This document shows positions 38,201-52,272 of a stretch of DNA of 64,000 nucleotides, piece after piece. Position numbers and translations under genes: made by a program. The stretch is from Pagrus major (lineage: Eukaryota; Chordata; Actinopteri; Spariformes; Sparidae), in the NCBI RefSeq assembly GCF_040436345.1, contig NC_133223.1, positions 17,709,113 to 17,773,112 on the forward strand, given 5' to 3'. The first letter of the stretch is position 1; each line of letters begins with the position of its first letter. The notes beneath the pieces are model-generated. The model saw only the letters and a program-made list of their open reading frames with translations, was not told the DNA's origin and did no database searches.

Positions 38201-41200
38201 TTCCTCATTAATATTGTAAATATTAAAATTCTGAGTTTGAATTTCTTCTCCAAACTACATAGTGCCCCTTTAAAGTGTTTGAACATGACTTGACTTTTGT
38301 TATATGTTTCCTTGAGTTTTGTACTTAAATTATCCAAAATGTTTTTGACAATGTTCAAAAATCTGTAATTTTAGTAAATGTAAGGGTGCGTTTCATTTGG
38401 TCGCCTGTTGCTATAAATTCCAAGAGAGTCAGACTGAGAAAGGAAGAGTGCGAACTGGACTGACCATCATGCAAATAAAACTTTCAAACACTGGTTTGTC
38501 TGTGAATATTTATGCCTTAGTCATGTAGATTCTCATCAGCAATGGAAGCTATTTAACAATGGAAGACAACATCTCCCATTGTCCCACGCTACATATGTCT
38601 TTTGTTTTCTTTTGATTGAGGGACCCTTAGCAGCAGAAATGATATACTATATGTGTTCAATTTTGCAATGTGTAGTTAATGTAAAAAAAAATTAACAAAG
38701 TCACTGAAATATATTTGTTTTTCTTCTATTTTCTCTTGTAAATATGACTTCAGGGAGTTTTATCCTTTCATACTTAACTGGCCTGCAGTGCCGCTGTAAG
38801 TCCATAATTTTACAGAGATTAGCCTGATCTGTAATCAGGCCATTGAACACCACTCACCCTCTGGAGACTAATCCTTTTGTTCTGTTAATAAAGGAGCACC
38901 TGTTAATAGTGTCTTCAAAACACACGCCATTTGAAATAAAGCAGTAAAATCTAAATTGTGAGACCGACCTGACTCCTGAAACTGGGCCTCTCCAACCTCT
39001 GTCTTCTTCTCTTTTTTTCTGTCAGTGTGTGTTTTTACTGTCTTGCATGTGGCTTTGTGTGGCGCCGCGGCCTCATAAGAGCTGTCTTCACAGAGCCCTA
39101 CCCAGACCCAGTTGTTAAAGGACTAATTGTGGAGATTGCCCCCTCAGATTTCTTTCTCTCCCTCTCTCTCTCTCTCTCTCTTTCACCTCGTTCATTTGTT
39201 CTCCAGCTCTGAGCCGTGAATGGGATGGCGGTAAAGTAGATGTGAATGTTAAATTAGGCGAAATTAATTAAAGCAAATTACTTTGGAATATGTGGTAGTC
39301 AGAGAAGAGTGTCAGCTGATGACTAAATAGTGAGTGATCAGCTGCTCCGGTGCTTTGAAAGCCTCTTTCAAATGTTGATTTATCAGCTTTTTTATGAAGG
39401 ATGAATAACAATAGTTCGATTTATTTAAAAAGAAATGTGTTTTGAAATGATTGCGCTTGCTTTAGTGTTTTAAACATTTTTTAATAAATATAGTCATTCC
39501 GAATGCTCTCATAAACAGTGATTATTAACAATCGTGAGTGGTTTATTCACCATGTGAACCTGTTTAAAACTCCTCACTCCTAATTAATATGTATTAAATT
39601 GAACAACAGACTCGTATGCGTTTTCCATTTGTAACACAGTGTATCAAAACTGTACATCATAATTGTTTGTAATGTATGTATATTCTTGCAGCTAACAAAA
39701 TGATTACATTGCATTATATTTTCTGAGTTCATGCAGAGACAATAGCAAATTTTCATTCCAATCAGTGCTGAACAGGGAGCTGGTAAATTGGCGCAGCAAA
39801 ACAATAATTCCACTGATTAGCCCCTTTCTGTGTGGCGTAAGTGAACTGTTTATACTGTGGAGTACCTCTGCAAGAGGAGAGGAACCAAAACAGCCTGATT
39901 AGGCAAAGAGTAATTGGATAAGTTCATTTCACCATGAGGACAACGCACAGGATGACAGCTTGCACAAAAGTCTGCAGCTTCTGTTGGCTTGCATGTGTAA
40001 TAAGACCACCGGTGTAGTATTTTTCGGTGTCTGTCATTTTGTTGTTGAGCTTTGCTGTTGAGATTCGACTGATGAGTGGTGCTAGATTGTAAAAGCCCTG
40101 TAGTTTAGTATCAGGGAAAATCAGGTACTTATCTCTCCTTAACCCAGTAGAACAACAAGATATGATATTCTGTGCATGTGGAAGATCATTGGAGGGGGTT
40201 TCCTATTTGTTCAGTTTACAGTTTAGCGTCTCTTACGGTTTAATATAAACACTCCCACTCCCATTCCCTAACAGTCTTACAGGCACCTATTCTTGAAAAT
40301 GAAAACGAGTCTACTGCAGAGGATTGATTGGCAGAAATGGAATATAATATTCATTCATGAATAATTACCTGAGGGTAAGAATCGTTGTGTTTTCATTATC
40401 TAAGAGGCAGCAGGTCATCTTTCAAGGAGTCCACCATGTTTCTACAGTAGCCCAGAATGGACAAACAAAACACCACAGGGCCTTTCACGCTTTTAGCAGC
40501 CACAAGGGGAGGGTGAGGGCGGGCAGCCCAATCACCAGGATCAAATGCTTGCCGTTAATGTTTTTGCAAACATTTGTATGTGTAGTAGGTGACGTAACAT
40601 ACTGACATTTCGACAAAATGTGTCATCATGTTCACATTACAAGTTTATGACCTGCAGGGAAGAAGGCTTACAGCCAGTGACTGCAGTTCAAGGCTAAGTT
40701 CCAACATTTTTAAGCTGGCACCACTGGATATTTTTAAGGAGACCTTCAGACAATTTCCACCTGTGTTTTTGGCAAACAAAACAAGTACTTTAAGTGAAAA
40801 CGTGATCTTTTGTGGTGTTTTTTGTGCCTAAACCTAACCTGACCATAAGCACAGCATTGTCACAGATAAACTGGAAAATTGAACCTAAAGAAATGTAAAA
40901 TAGCAACATAAAGAAATGTAAAATATATAACATATTTGTTACATTTATTCTGGTGATTGGGTTGAGCGAGGGGTGTTTTGTTGGTTGCCATCTGCAATCT
41001 CACTGCTAGATGCCACAAATCCTACACACTGGAGCTTTAAGCGCAGCGTTGCTTTGAGCTAAGTGCCTACATCGTAATGCTAACATGCTCACAATGACAA
41101 TGCTAACATGCTAATATTTAGGAGCTTATGTTTCACAGTGTAGCATGTTAGCATGCTAGCTATTACAGTTTATCCTATGGGGAACATGAATGTCTCCAGA

Positions 41201-44200
41201 AATATATAGCAAGCCATCCACTAGATGTTGAGACATTTCACTCAAAACCAGAAATGTTAACCTCATGGTGGCGCTAGATTAAAAGTCAAAGGATCAACAA
41301 AGTCAGTACAATTCATCTTTTGCGGAGCACCACGTGTAAACCCACCGTGATGTCATCCATTTGTTTGTGGACTACTGTAACGGAGTTTGACATTACAGCT
41401 GTTGCCATCTTGTTTTTTTGGAGCCAGAAGTGACTAAAAATAGGACAAGAGTATGGAGCTGGGGAGGATATGCAGATTGGATCTGAGTGAGAACCCAGCG
41501 ACACTCAGTGGTAGTGACTTGTCAGTCACAAGGTAGCCACGCCCCAAAGCATAAACTGATTAATCATGTATTTTACTCTAAAATGGGACCACAATCTAAA
41601 AAACTGAACATCATGCTGTATTGAAGTAGACTTGAAACTAGAAATTGAGACCATAAACTCATTAGGAAACTGTTTACTGAGTTTGTAAATCAAGTGAGAA
41701 GTAGGGTAATTTTCTCATAAGCTTACATACAATCAGATTTCTTTTTGCAACCAGTCACCCTCCTCTTGCTATACATAGCATACAGTCTATTGGGACCACA
41801 AATATCTGTACAACATTTCATGGCAATCCATCAAAAATTTCCTGAGTTATTTCAGTTTGGACCGACAACCGAGTGACTGACAGACTAAAAAAACCTTCGG
41901 ATCAGAGACGGTCTCAGAGGCATTTTTTCCTTGTTAGTGGAGGATCTGTTTTCATGTGTAGACACTGTACTGTGTAGACATTCATCTGACTTGATCTGAT
42001 TAGTGGAATGACGGGGTTAACTTGACTCTTCCGGTATGCTGTTTCCCATCATGACAACCACGCACAGCTCTGAATCATCAATATCTTCTCCATGTATCAC
42101 TGTTCCAACTTGTTGAGAGATGGAAGTGACAGCCTTGGGATGAGTCGTGCGCATCACCGTGGTGACGTTATTCTCGCAGGGCCTCACCTGTCAACATACC
42201 GTCACTGCTCAGGTGTGTACATGTGAATATGGATTGTTAAAAACATTAAGAAACTCCACGATGAACATTCCAAACATAGTGTCCCTCAACACGGCAATAC
42301 TTAAACCCAAGTCATCAACCACCTGACATTCCCTTCCCCGTTGAGTGAGATGGCATTCCCATTAAGGCGCAGTGTGAAACTTCATGAGTCACTGTTACTG
42401 ACTGATTTATGAAAACATGTGCAGGCATATTTCATATACTGTAGGTATGTAAATATAGCATGAAGGTGCTCCAACGGTGGAAGATAACTTCACTCAAGAA
42501 CTTTACTTTTGTACAAATATTAGGTGCTTTTACTTGAGTATTTACATTATATGCTACTTTATACCTCTATTCTAAGGATGTACATGCAAAACATATGTTG
42601 TGCCAACAGTATATGAAATAATTCAAGCTACAACAGCAAAATGCTACTTATATTTACCTGCATCAGTAATAATCAGCCCAGTCGCCAGGATAAAATGTTA
42701 GCAGGTTACATGTTCATGTCATAGGCTACGTACCATATTGACATTTGTACGAAACATGTCATATATCACCTTCACATTACATGTTTATTACCTGACTTCT
42801 ATATCAAGAGGTTAGGGAGACAATGGCGAGGTTACATGCGACAAGGCAGCCCAGCTGGTGACCAGCAGTGACTACAGTTCGAGTCTGCATTTTAACATTT
42901 GTATGCATGACACCAGTGGTTGTTTTTAAGGAGACCTTGGGAGTATTTCCAGCCATATATGTGGTGACAAACCAGGTGTTTTTAACAAGAACTAAGGACT
43001 CTTTGAGGCGGCCAAAGAACATGTAAAGTTAAACTTATCTGTGGTTTTGCATAAACGTACTTAGCCAACATTTATTCTGGCGATTGGGTTGGCAATAATA
43101 ATAATACAATAATATAATAATAATAGTCAAATAATAATATAATAGTTTTTTAACAGGCAGAGTGGACATTTATTTGAGTCATGAGTACTTTTGTCTTTGA
43201 TACTTAGAACACATTTTGCTAATAGTACTTACATTTGTAATCGTGATATGACAGAAGTGTTGTCTTTTCCTGGTTTTAAAAGCTCCATTACAGTAAAAAT
43301 ATGTACATTTCTGAACCACCAGACTGTTCTACTTATTATACTTGTTTTGCCTTTACTAGCTTAGTTATTATATTCACATTACTGATGTTTATTTATAAAA
43401 AAAATCTTATTATAATATTTTGTAAAAGTACCAAAAGTCATCCCTACAATATTGTCCCAATATTGATATTGAGGTATTTGGACAAAAATATCATAGTATG
43501 TGATCTGGTCGCTCAGTCCTGGTATTTATGTTTATTAAGTGTTTTTGAGGTTTATTGTGATATCCTCCAGCCCTAAGTGATAATATAAAACAGACTGTGC
43601 ATAAATTAAAGAACATATTGGAGTCCACTACAGTTGCCACTAGTACTGTTAAAGGCTGTCACTCTCATGTGACAGATGTACACCCGTCTCGCCCCTCTCC
43701 CTCCCCTCCCTCACCCCTGAGCTCTGCTGGAGAATCAGAAGGAGTCTTTAGAGCAGCTGCTGGCTAAATGGTCTGCTTCAGAGCCTCATTACCTAATCAC
43801 CAGCATAGCCACGGCTAAGACGCAAATGATGAGGGGGAAGACTGTCGTCTATCATCTATGAATGTTGACATTTTCCTCTTAAATCACACTCAGTTTTGTT
43901 TATTTCTCATATTTTTTATCTTAATGGCTGATAGTTTTAAGACAGAGGGGTAGAAAAAGCATGACCACACACTTTTCATGCAGATTGACAGACAAGCCTG
44001 TTCTGTTGCACTTAAAGCCAATTTTAGTGGAACTTACTTTGACACAGTAAGCTGGTTTCTCGCAGTTCTGACACTTGCTCACTGAAAAGAAATATTTAAT
44101 GTATTCCTGAGTATTTTTATTATATTTGTTATGACTTTCCTGTGACTCCCACTGTGCTTTTTCATCTGGATGTTTATTTTTCCCACATTCTCTGCAAAAA

Positions 44201-47200
44201 GCTAATGATTTTTGTGGGGCTAAATCTAATCACTGCTTCACATTCGATCTCAAAAAGTCAATGCCATTGATTCTGTTGCTTGTACTACATGTGTGCACGT
44301 TGTTGCTGCAGGAAAAAAAAAAATTCTATACTGATGCACTCTCTGTGTGTTTGTGTCCTGGCGCTGCAGGTGCTTTTGAGGATGAGGATATCATCCATGT
44401 TGAGGGGACGGTGGACCCGGTGAGGGATATGGAGATCATCCACGAGGAGCTGCGGCTGAAGGATGAGGAGATGATCGGCCCTATTATTGACAAGCTGGAG
44501 AAGACGGCCATTAGAGGCGGTGACAAGAAACTCAAACCAGAATACGTGAGTCAATGTCCCAGCAGGCCCTTTGCTCCCCCTCACAGCACGGCACAAATAA
44601 TAACCCTCCCACACACATGGCCAAGGAGAAAAAAAGTATGTTTTTTTTAATCTCCCTCCAATAGGTCTCACCCCTCCCCCTGCCCTATTTTTTTTTTCCC
44701 TTTCCGAGATTGAAAGTGATCAGGGGTCAGGGGTTTTCTGCTGTAGAAATCATTAATAGAGAGTTACTTATTCAGCTGCTGACCCTGGGTCACAGCACTG
44801 GGCTAATGAAAGTGTTTCCACACAGCTCTTTTCATCTAAAGTAATACTCAAATCATGGCACAGCTCTTGCTCATGCTTATACACCTACAGCAGCTTAGGA
44901 AATTGTGTAAGGCCATACAGTGGGTGACACATATGCCTATACCTCGCTATGAATACCGTAAATGTTTAGAATATTCTTTGACTGAGGATCCTGCAGCAAG
45001 GTGCAGGGCAAAACACAGGGTAAGATCAGAAAAAAAAAATCCACATCCTGGGTGTCGGATCACGACGTATGTGAATGCAAACGCATTCAGATGGTCATAT
45101 TGTTAAGGTAATGAGGCTGAGTCGCAACATTACCAATGATTTGGTTGTAAATGTCTCATGATGCTCTGATGGCGGAGGAGCAGGCTCGGATGGGCGAGGG
45201 GACCCGGCCTTTCACTCGGAGCAGCATGCCCAATTTCAGGCCCCGAGACACCGAGGCTCTGACCACTCATTACACTAACGAGAGGGGCTTTTTCACCTGC
45301 TGCAGAGTTTGGTTGGTTCCCCTCAGACGACTCCCCCCCCCCCCAAAAACCCCAATCCCCCCCAATCCCCCCCCCACCCCCCCACCCTCTCTTTTTACAG
45401 CCTACAGCACTTCCCCACACCCCTGTAGCCCCACAGACAGGAGCCATTCAGGCCAGGCAGGTGGCCGCTTACGCACATAATTGCTAACAATTTTAGGCAA
45501 TGAATAAAAATGATACATTACTTGTCAAAGGTTGTGCACACGTCGGCAAGTGAAATCTATAGAAGACCTCTTTAGATGGCAAAGAATGGTGCTTATCAAA
45601 GGCTGCACCAAGCTTTTAGATGGGAGGGATTGTGTGATTGTCTCACAGGCTGAGCCTGGCGTTTGACACGCTCAGCTGTGCACAGACACATATACACATG
45701 TTTATGTCAGCATTTATATGCAGGAACATGTGCATCAAGCCTAAAAATACACAGTTTTAAAGAAAAAAAAGTGCTATTTCTTTCTTCAATTGAGCCACAG
45801 GATGCAATGAAATAAAAAGGAAATGCTGATGGTGATTACTGGCTTAGATTTTCCACTTTACAGAGTCATTTGCAAGACCTTTGAAAAAAAACTTAATTTC
45901 CATTGTTGCACTCAGTTTCCTATAAGCGCTACAGGTCTTTAAGTGGCTGGAAATTCTTTCCAAGAGCCAAAAACACTTTTGTCCCGCCTGAGTTCAATGG
46001 TTATTTTAATGTCAACTTATTTTACCATCTAGATATTCATACTTTTAAAAATTACATTGTAAACCTTTATATGAATCAAGATTATGCACCATTCACACAA
46101 ATCCTAAATTAGTTTTTCTCGCACACTTTCTCACATTTTTATATGCTGTCTTTAAGACTGAAATTATACCGACAATATGAAAACAATGTGTTAAAATTAT
46201 GAGTAATTATGACAAAACCACACAAATCTCAATAGTGCAAAACTCAAAATATGTCTGATGAGAAATTCATTCATTTCCTGTACGTTGTTACCTCTGCACA
46301 AGGTATGGAAACACTATGCCTTACGATATTACTGTGAGAGAGAACTACTCTATTTATTAATATATACCATAAAGTGTAATACACTGTGCATGCACTCCAT
46401 AAAGAATGATATTAAATATTTGCCGATTGTGACACAAAAAAGATTGTTTTGAAGGCATCTTTCCTCTTTCTTTAATGTACTTCCTGCTCTGTAGGAAATG
46501 CACATAAGGAGATGATTATTACTGTAAACTAAAAATGCATCTGAAAGGTTGAGGGGCAAAGTAATTGAGAAAAAAAACTAATGCTAACATTTGCTGTTTA
46601 ATAAAAAAAAAGAGGGGGGGGGAATCAGAAATGTGTTATTTATAGCATTTTATGGTTAAAATTGCTGTCACAATGAAAAAGGTCACTTAATATTTCACTG
46701 TGAGTTGAAGCTGAATGTATGCACACACAGGGCTCATATGTATGCATTGTTGTAAAGATTTAAGTCCATTTCGCTGTTGCTGTGTTTACAAAGACAATGT
46801 TTCATTGCTTTTGTCCATATGAATCCTCAAAATCCCTATCCTTAAAAAACAATAATAAGAAGCTGGCCCACCAGCGGCGCTTCATGGTGGCAGGCATATG
46901 TGTTTGACCCTTGTGGGACCTATATGCCTTTTATTAACACCTGCCTGTTAGAGGAGCGCTGCACGGCGGCTGCGAGCTGATGAGGGAAACCTGGAGCGGG
47001 TTCAGCCTGTGTCACTGGCCGTTTGCTGTTTCCATTTCACAGATGATTAATCTCTCTGTGAAGACTTGGGACGGCGCGGGCGGAGTGTATGCAGCTCTTC
47101 CTGCGCTCTCTCCCGCTGGCTGCACTCTGGCTGCCTGACTAAAAGGCCTTTAGAATTCCTGTGGAGAGAGATGTGCAGAGAGTGAATGCAGCTGGCTGGG

Positions 47201-50200
47201 GGTCAGTGTGTGGAGCTTTTTCTGCCATTGTGTAATTGAGGCTCTGGCAGGATTTTTTCCTCAGTTCTTTCAAAAGGGAGTATGATTGTGAAGTGCTGCA
47301 AGGGTTTGGGGAGGGAAAAGGAGGTAGGGGGAGTGTTGCAGGGGGTGGAGGAGTTTTTATATGAAGGGGGAGGTCAAGTTGACAGGAACAAAAAGAATGT
47401 GTTCCGCTAATTTCTGTGGGGCTGGATCAACAATAATAGGCTCAATTTCTTTATTACAAATTTTATAACTACCTCCCTCCCATTTTCCCACCCTTTTCCG
47501 CTTCCAGATCCTGTCAAGACCCAGTCTTGCCTGTGGTCTCAACCCACAAGTACCTCAGTAATGAATGTGGCATACATAGCTGGAAATGCTCAATATTTTC
47601 TCCAGAAGAAACACTGAATAATTAGTTCTGTACCTCACTAGTGCTTATTCAGTATGACTACATTCTGCAAAGTGCCTGAGGAAGGACCAATAATTTACAC
47701 CTAACTAACCAACTTCCAATTAGTTCCCTGCTCTTTTCCAATTTTGTCTCCTCTTTCCATCCTTTTCATTAAACAGTCCCAATGGAATATTGATGTTCAA
47801 AACTGCGGCTCCGAGCGAGACACCCCAGAAGGCATTTTGTCATGATTTAAAGGAGGGAAGGGGGTCTTGTGCATGCCATCCCTTGTCAAAGCCAGGCCAC
47901 TCCTGCTTGAATGCGAGCACAGCCATTGTTCATTTTGGCATCAGGATGCCATGCATTTAGGAAATAATTACCCCATACCCTGCTGGGTTTATATTCTTTT
48001 TCATCTCCTTTAATGGCTTCTTGTTCATTCTCTTTTAACCCCAAACAGGACGTTATGTGCAAAATCAAGAGCTGGGTAGTGGATGAAAAGAAAAACGTTC
48101 GCTACTATCCCGATTGGAACGACAAGGAGGTAAGCCTTTGATGTCACAGTCACATTTATTAATGTGATTTATCTCGCTCATCTTTTCATCTGACCTAAAA
48201 GTACAACTGCTGTTTCCTCCTCTCTCTCTTTTTTTTTCTCAAGGAAACACGTCTTTTGTGCAAATCACAAGTTAATATTATGCACAGCCTTTTGTTGGTT
48301 GTATTTTGACATTACTTTTGTACAAGCTAATGACATCTGGCCGTGCTGATTTTGATTTAGAGGCTTTATAGTCGCACCCCACCGAGGCTATACACCAGAC
48401 CCTAATTTGATTTCGCTTCACTCATCTATGTTTGTGCTGTCATCAAAGGCTACTTTGGAAAAAGTTCTGATTCTCAGTGCCTCTTGCCTTGTGTGTCTTT
48501 GTCACAGATCGAAGTGTTGAACAAATACTTGTTTTTGACATCCAAACCAATGATTTACCTCGTTAACCTCTCTGAGAAAGACTACATCAGGAGAAAGAAC
48601 AAATGGTAAGTGCTTGGAAGAAAGGCGGAGACCGTCTCATTGCACTCATTAAAGGGGCACTACGTAGTTTTGGGGAAGACATTTTAATCAGAAGAGAAGA
48701 TCATAGACTGTTTTTTTTGATATACCTAAGCAAACTATAAACAAACTTTCTTCGTTTTCATGACTGAATAAACCGATTAAACAAACTGACCTTAAAGGAC
48801 AACACAATTTCATACTGTTTACTTTGTTTATATTTGGCGGACCCTGCCACCTTTCTAGCTTCAAAAAGTGTTCTGGGGACCTTATTTTCCTCTGAGAACA
48901 GCTTGTTTATTCAGTTATGGACAAAATAACTATGTCTGAGTTTGTATTATTACCTCATTAATATTGTAAATATTACAATTCTGAGTGTGAATTTCATCTC
49001 CAAAACTACATAGTGCTCCTTTAATCATCACCAAGGAGCTTTCCTTCTACTTCTACATTAATTTCTAACCCCTAACTTTCATTGAATCTGCATGTCAGCT
49101 ATAAAAAAGTCTGCGTGCATGTGTCTGTACAGCATGTGCCATAAGTGTGTGTGAGAAGTGTGTGTGTGAGTTAGCCTTGTTGATCTTCTGACTGTGGTCT
49201 CCTGCTGACAGAAAACGGTCATATCTTTGTGAGAGGATCTGCCTGGAGGTGGCACTAAGTAAGCTCGAACACAACATCCAGCTCCAGCCTCCAGACTCTG
49301 CACTTCATTAAGAGCGCACCAGCATATGGTCCTCATTTGACATCGAAATTATGTGTCATTTCCATATGATATCAAAGAGAGTGAAGGCTTTAAATTGCAA
49401 AAAAAAAAAAAAACATACCTACATTCAAAGCCAAGCAAGTCATTAATATCATCTGGAGAGTGGCTGTAAATCATAAGTAAATGATATAATATCTTAAATT
49501 GTTTTGCTCTAAATATTTGGCATTGTCCTCACATGTTGTTGCTTAATCACAGCCTGGAAATTCCCACCGATCATAGTGACAACTGAGGCTTGAGGGGAAA
49601 AATGCTAATATTCTGACTGGTACTTTTAACTTTGCAGGTGCAACACTATTCATAATGTGAACTGACTGAGGTCGACTTTAAAAGGGTATTTAGTATTTAC
49701 AATACTAATGAGGTAATAATACAAACTCAGAAATATTATTTGTTTCCATAACTGAATAAACAAGCTGTTCTCAGAGGAAAATAAGGTCCCCAGAACACTG
49801 TTTGAAGCTAGAAAGGTGGCAGGGTTCGCCACATATAAACAAAGTAAAACAGTATGAAATTGTGTTGTACTTTAAGGACAGTTTGTTTATTCAGTTTGTT
49901 TAGGCATAAAAAAAATCAGTCAATGAAGATTCTCTTTCTCTTCTGATTAAAATGTCTTTCCCAAAACTACACAGTGCACCTTTAATGCATTAAATACACT
50001 TCTTCGTCCTCGTTGTATTTCCAGCTGTATGATCCTCTGTTCTGTGAAAAAAACACACTTTTCATAGTAATGTTGTCATCTGGCCACAGTGAGAGCGGAT
50101 CCAAAAGGCTGGTGTTAGACATCCATTATATCTGAAAGGGCTACTTTTCCACACTACAGCCGTTTCGTCAATAACACCAACTTGTGGATTGTTATCGCAC

Positions 50201-52240
50201 TTTTCCAATTGCCCTCTAGGCTTGTGGTGTCAGTTCTTACAAAATTTGTTTTAGTGCTTTGCTTGGCAGCATTGTATTACAAGGGAAGTTGTTTACCTAT
50301 GACTGTTTGTTAAAATGTTCCTGACACGAAAGTATGACTGTCAGACGGGAGGGAGGACGGGGGGAGCTCGTAAATCAAATGATTCATGGCATGTGGAACA
50401 TCCGTCATCAGTAGGAAGAGAGTTTTTTTTTTTCATGTTGCGTGTGTGTGTGTTTCTTTAACTGTGTGAAATGCAATAAATCTCTGAGCGTTTTAAACAG
50501 GCAAACAGTAGTGCTCAGATGTCCCGAGGGGCTCCGCGATGAACAATGCCAACATCAAAGTGTTGATGTTTGACAAGTGATGAGTCACTTCCCTTGTCCA
50601 GAGAGGAGCTCACACCTGTATGGAGATGATTACAGGTAGATCTAGCTGGCCCTAATTGTACAATAAATGCTGCTCTCAGCCCTAATGGCAGCTAGTCTGC
50701 AGCAGAGACGCCAGACTGCCATTTGGCTGTCGCCATGCCCCCGTGTTTTTCCACCAGCACAGTTGAGATGATGATACGGTTAAGGACTATTCAAAGCAAA
50801 CAGCTAGACAAATTGCAATCTCAGCTTTAATGTGAGGAGGAAAAGCAGGCGAATCCTCGAATGAGGCAAATAAGCCAATCTTATCTGTGTATCTCTGGAC
50901 ACCCATTCAGAGCATTTCACAGGTTTCCTGGGTGTTTTCATTTCAGATTTTTGCTGTTTTCTTCAGCACGTTCAGGCTTTCAGTTAATGTTACTAATTTT
51001 ACTTTATCTTTAAGGTATGTAAGTGCATTGACTTCAGTATTACAGTCCACTCACATGTACGTGGTAGAGACAGTTATAGAACACAGTCGATTATTGTTGC
51101 AGCAAGTAGTTTCATCAGACTTTCTCAGCCTCCAAAAACAGTCCATTGTTAACCAAGATCATCCTGTTTGGAGTATGTGAACCACATACCAAGCTGCCCT
51201 TGTTTAGACAAGAATACACAGTATTAGCTTTAGCAAGCCATCATTAATGGAGGGATCAGACGAGGAGCAAGGCCTCCTTTCATCCCCAGGTTCTCTGCTG
51301 GAGACAGTACATCATTTACTGTTGAGAGGAGCACATGGCTCCAATCCTATACAGTGTATGTGTACGTGTATGAGAATGCGTACATGTGCATGTTTGAAGT
51401 CTGTTTCAGAGGCGACTCCATGCTCATTTGGATGCTGGCGTAATTGCGGTGTGGAGATCAAAGGATCGCCGGCCGAGTGATGTTCCAGAGGAGACTTTAC
51501 CACACAGCCCTCTCCTCTGTGCAGAGGGGGCCGCCTGCTGCTCACCGCTCCCCTCTCCCCTCTAACCATGCACTGCCCCCTGCACATCCCCGCTCGTAAA
51601 AAATGATTAAGGCCGCATTTGTCATGTGTTTATGACTGAGAGGCATTGCGTGATAGGGAATGGCATCTACAAGAGTCTATCAAGAGGCTTTCTCCTCTTC
51701 CCTCGGCGTCAGCGGGCTGCCTGGAAGACTTTTCCTCTGTGCTGCCACATACCGTAGTTTGTGTGTTAGAGAGGGTCATTAGAGCACTGTTGATGATGTG
51801 GGGGCTGCAGCCGGCCCAGCCTTAGCGTGTTTTCACTTGTCAGTTAAGTTATTGTTTATTTTATGGGCTTGTGGCCTCTCTGTCTTCATCAGTCTTTTAA
51901 TAGTTTTGATATCAGATATGTATTTAATCCTCCTCAGAGAACCGAGAGCAGTCACATTTTGTGCTGCGAAAAGACACAGCTGAGAATACGGCACATATGC
52001 TGTGTTGGTTTTTTTTCTTCTTTCTTGTCATTTCTCTTTCTCTTATTTTTTTTCTTCTTTTGGACAATGTGCATTAAAGTAAATTGGTGCCTCTTAAGTA
52101 GATGAGTTGACCTTTAAGGAAACTAGCAAGCGTGACCTGTCTGTGAGTGCCTCTGCAGTGTGGGTTTTCCTGGTGAGTGTAAGAACTGCAGGGTACCATT
52201 GCTTGGAGCTTTTATTAACTGTGTGTATATATGTATATGC

Positions 52241-52272
<32 letters not shown>

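Larger units (their letters stand above)
26690..44369 (+). other. OLA1 intron 4 (17.7 kb)
   Basis: The largest intron in the window, between the exon ending FHMT(R) and the exon beginning [12 protein letters not shown]. It carries the integrase-like element at 27688-28440, a threefold degenerate tandem repeat at 29838-30800, a GTT microsatellite, several MITEs and two nested insertions. No other gene was found inside it. Confidence 0.8.
44546..48048 (+). other. OLA1 intron 5
   Basis: 3.5-kb intron with good GTGAGT donor and CAAACAG acceptor. It has a C-rich tract at 45332-45388 and a complex, repeat-free block at 46860-47250. No further exon was seen. Confidence 0.8.
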
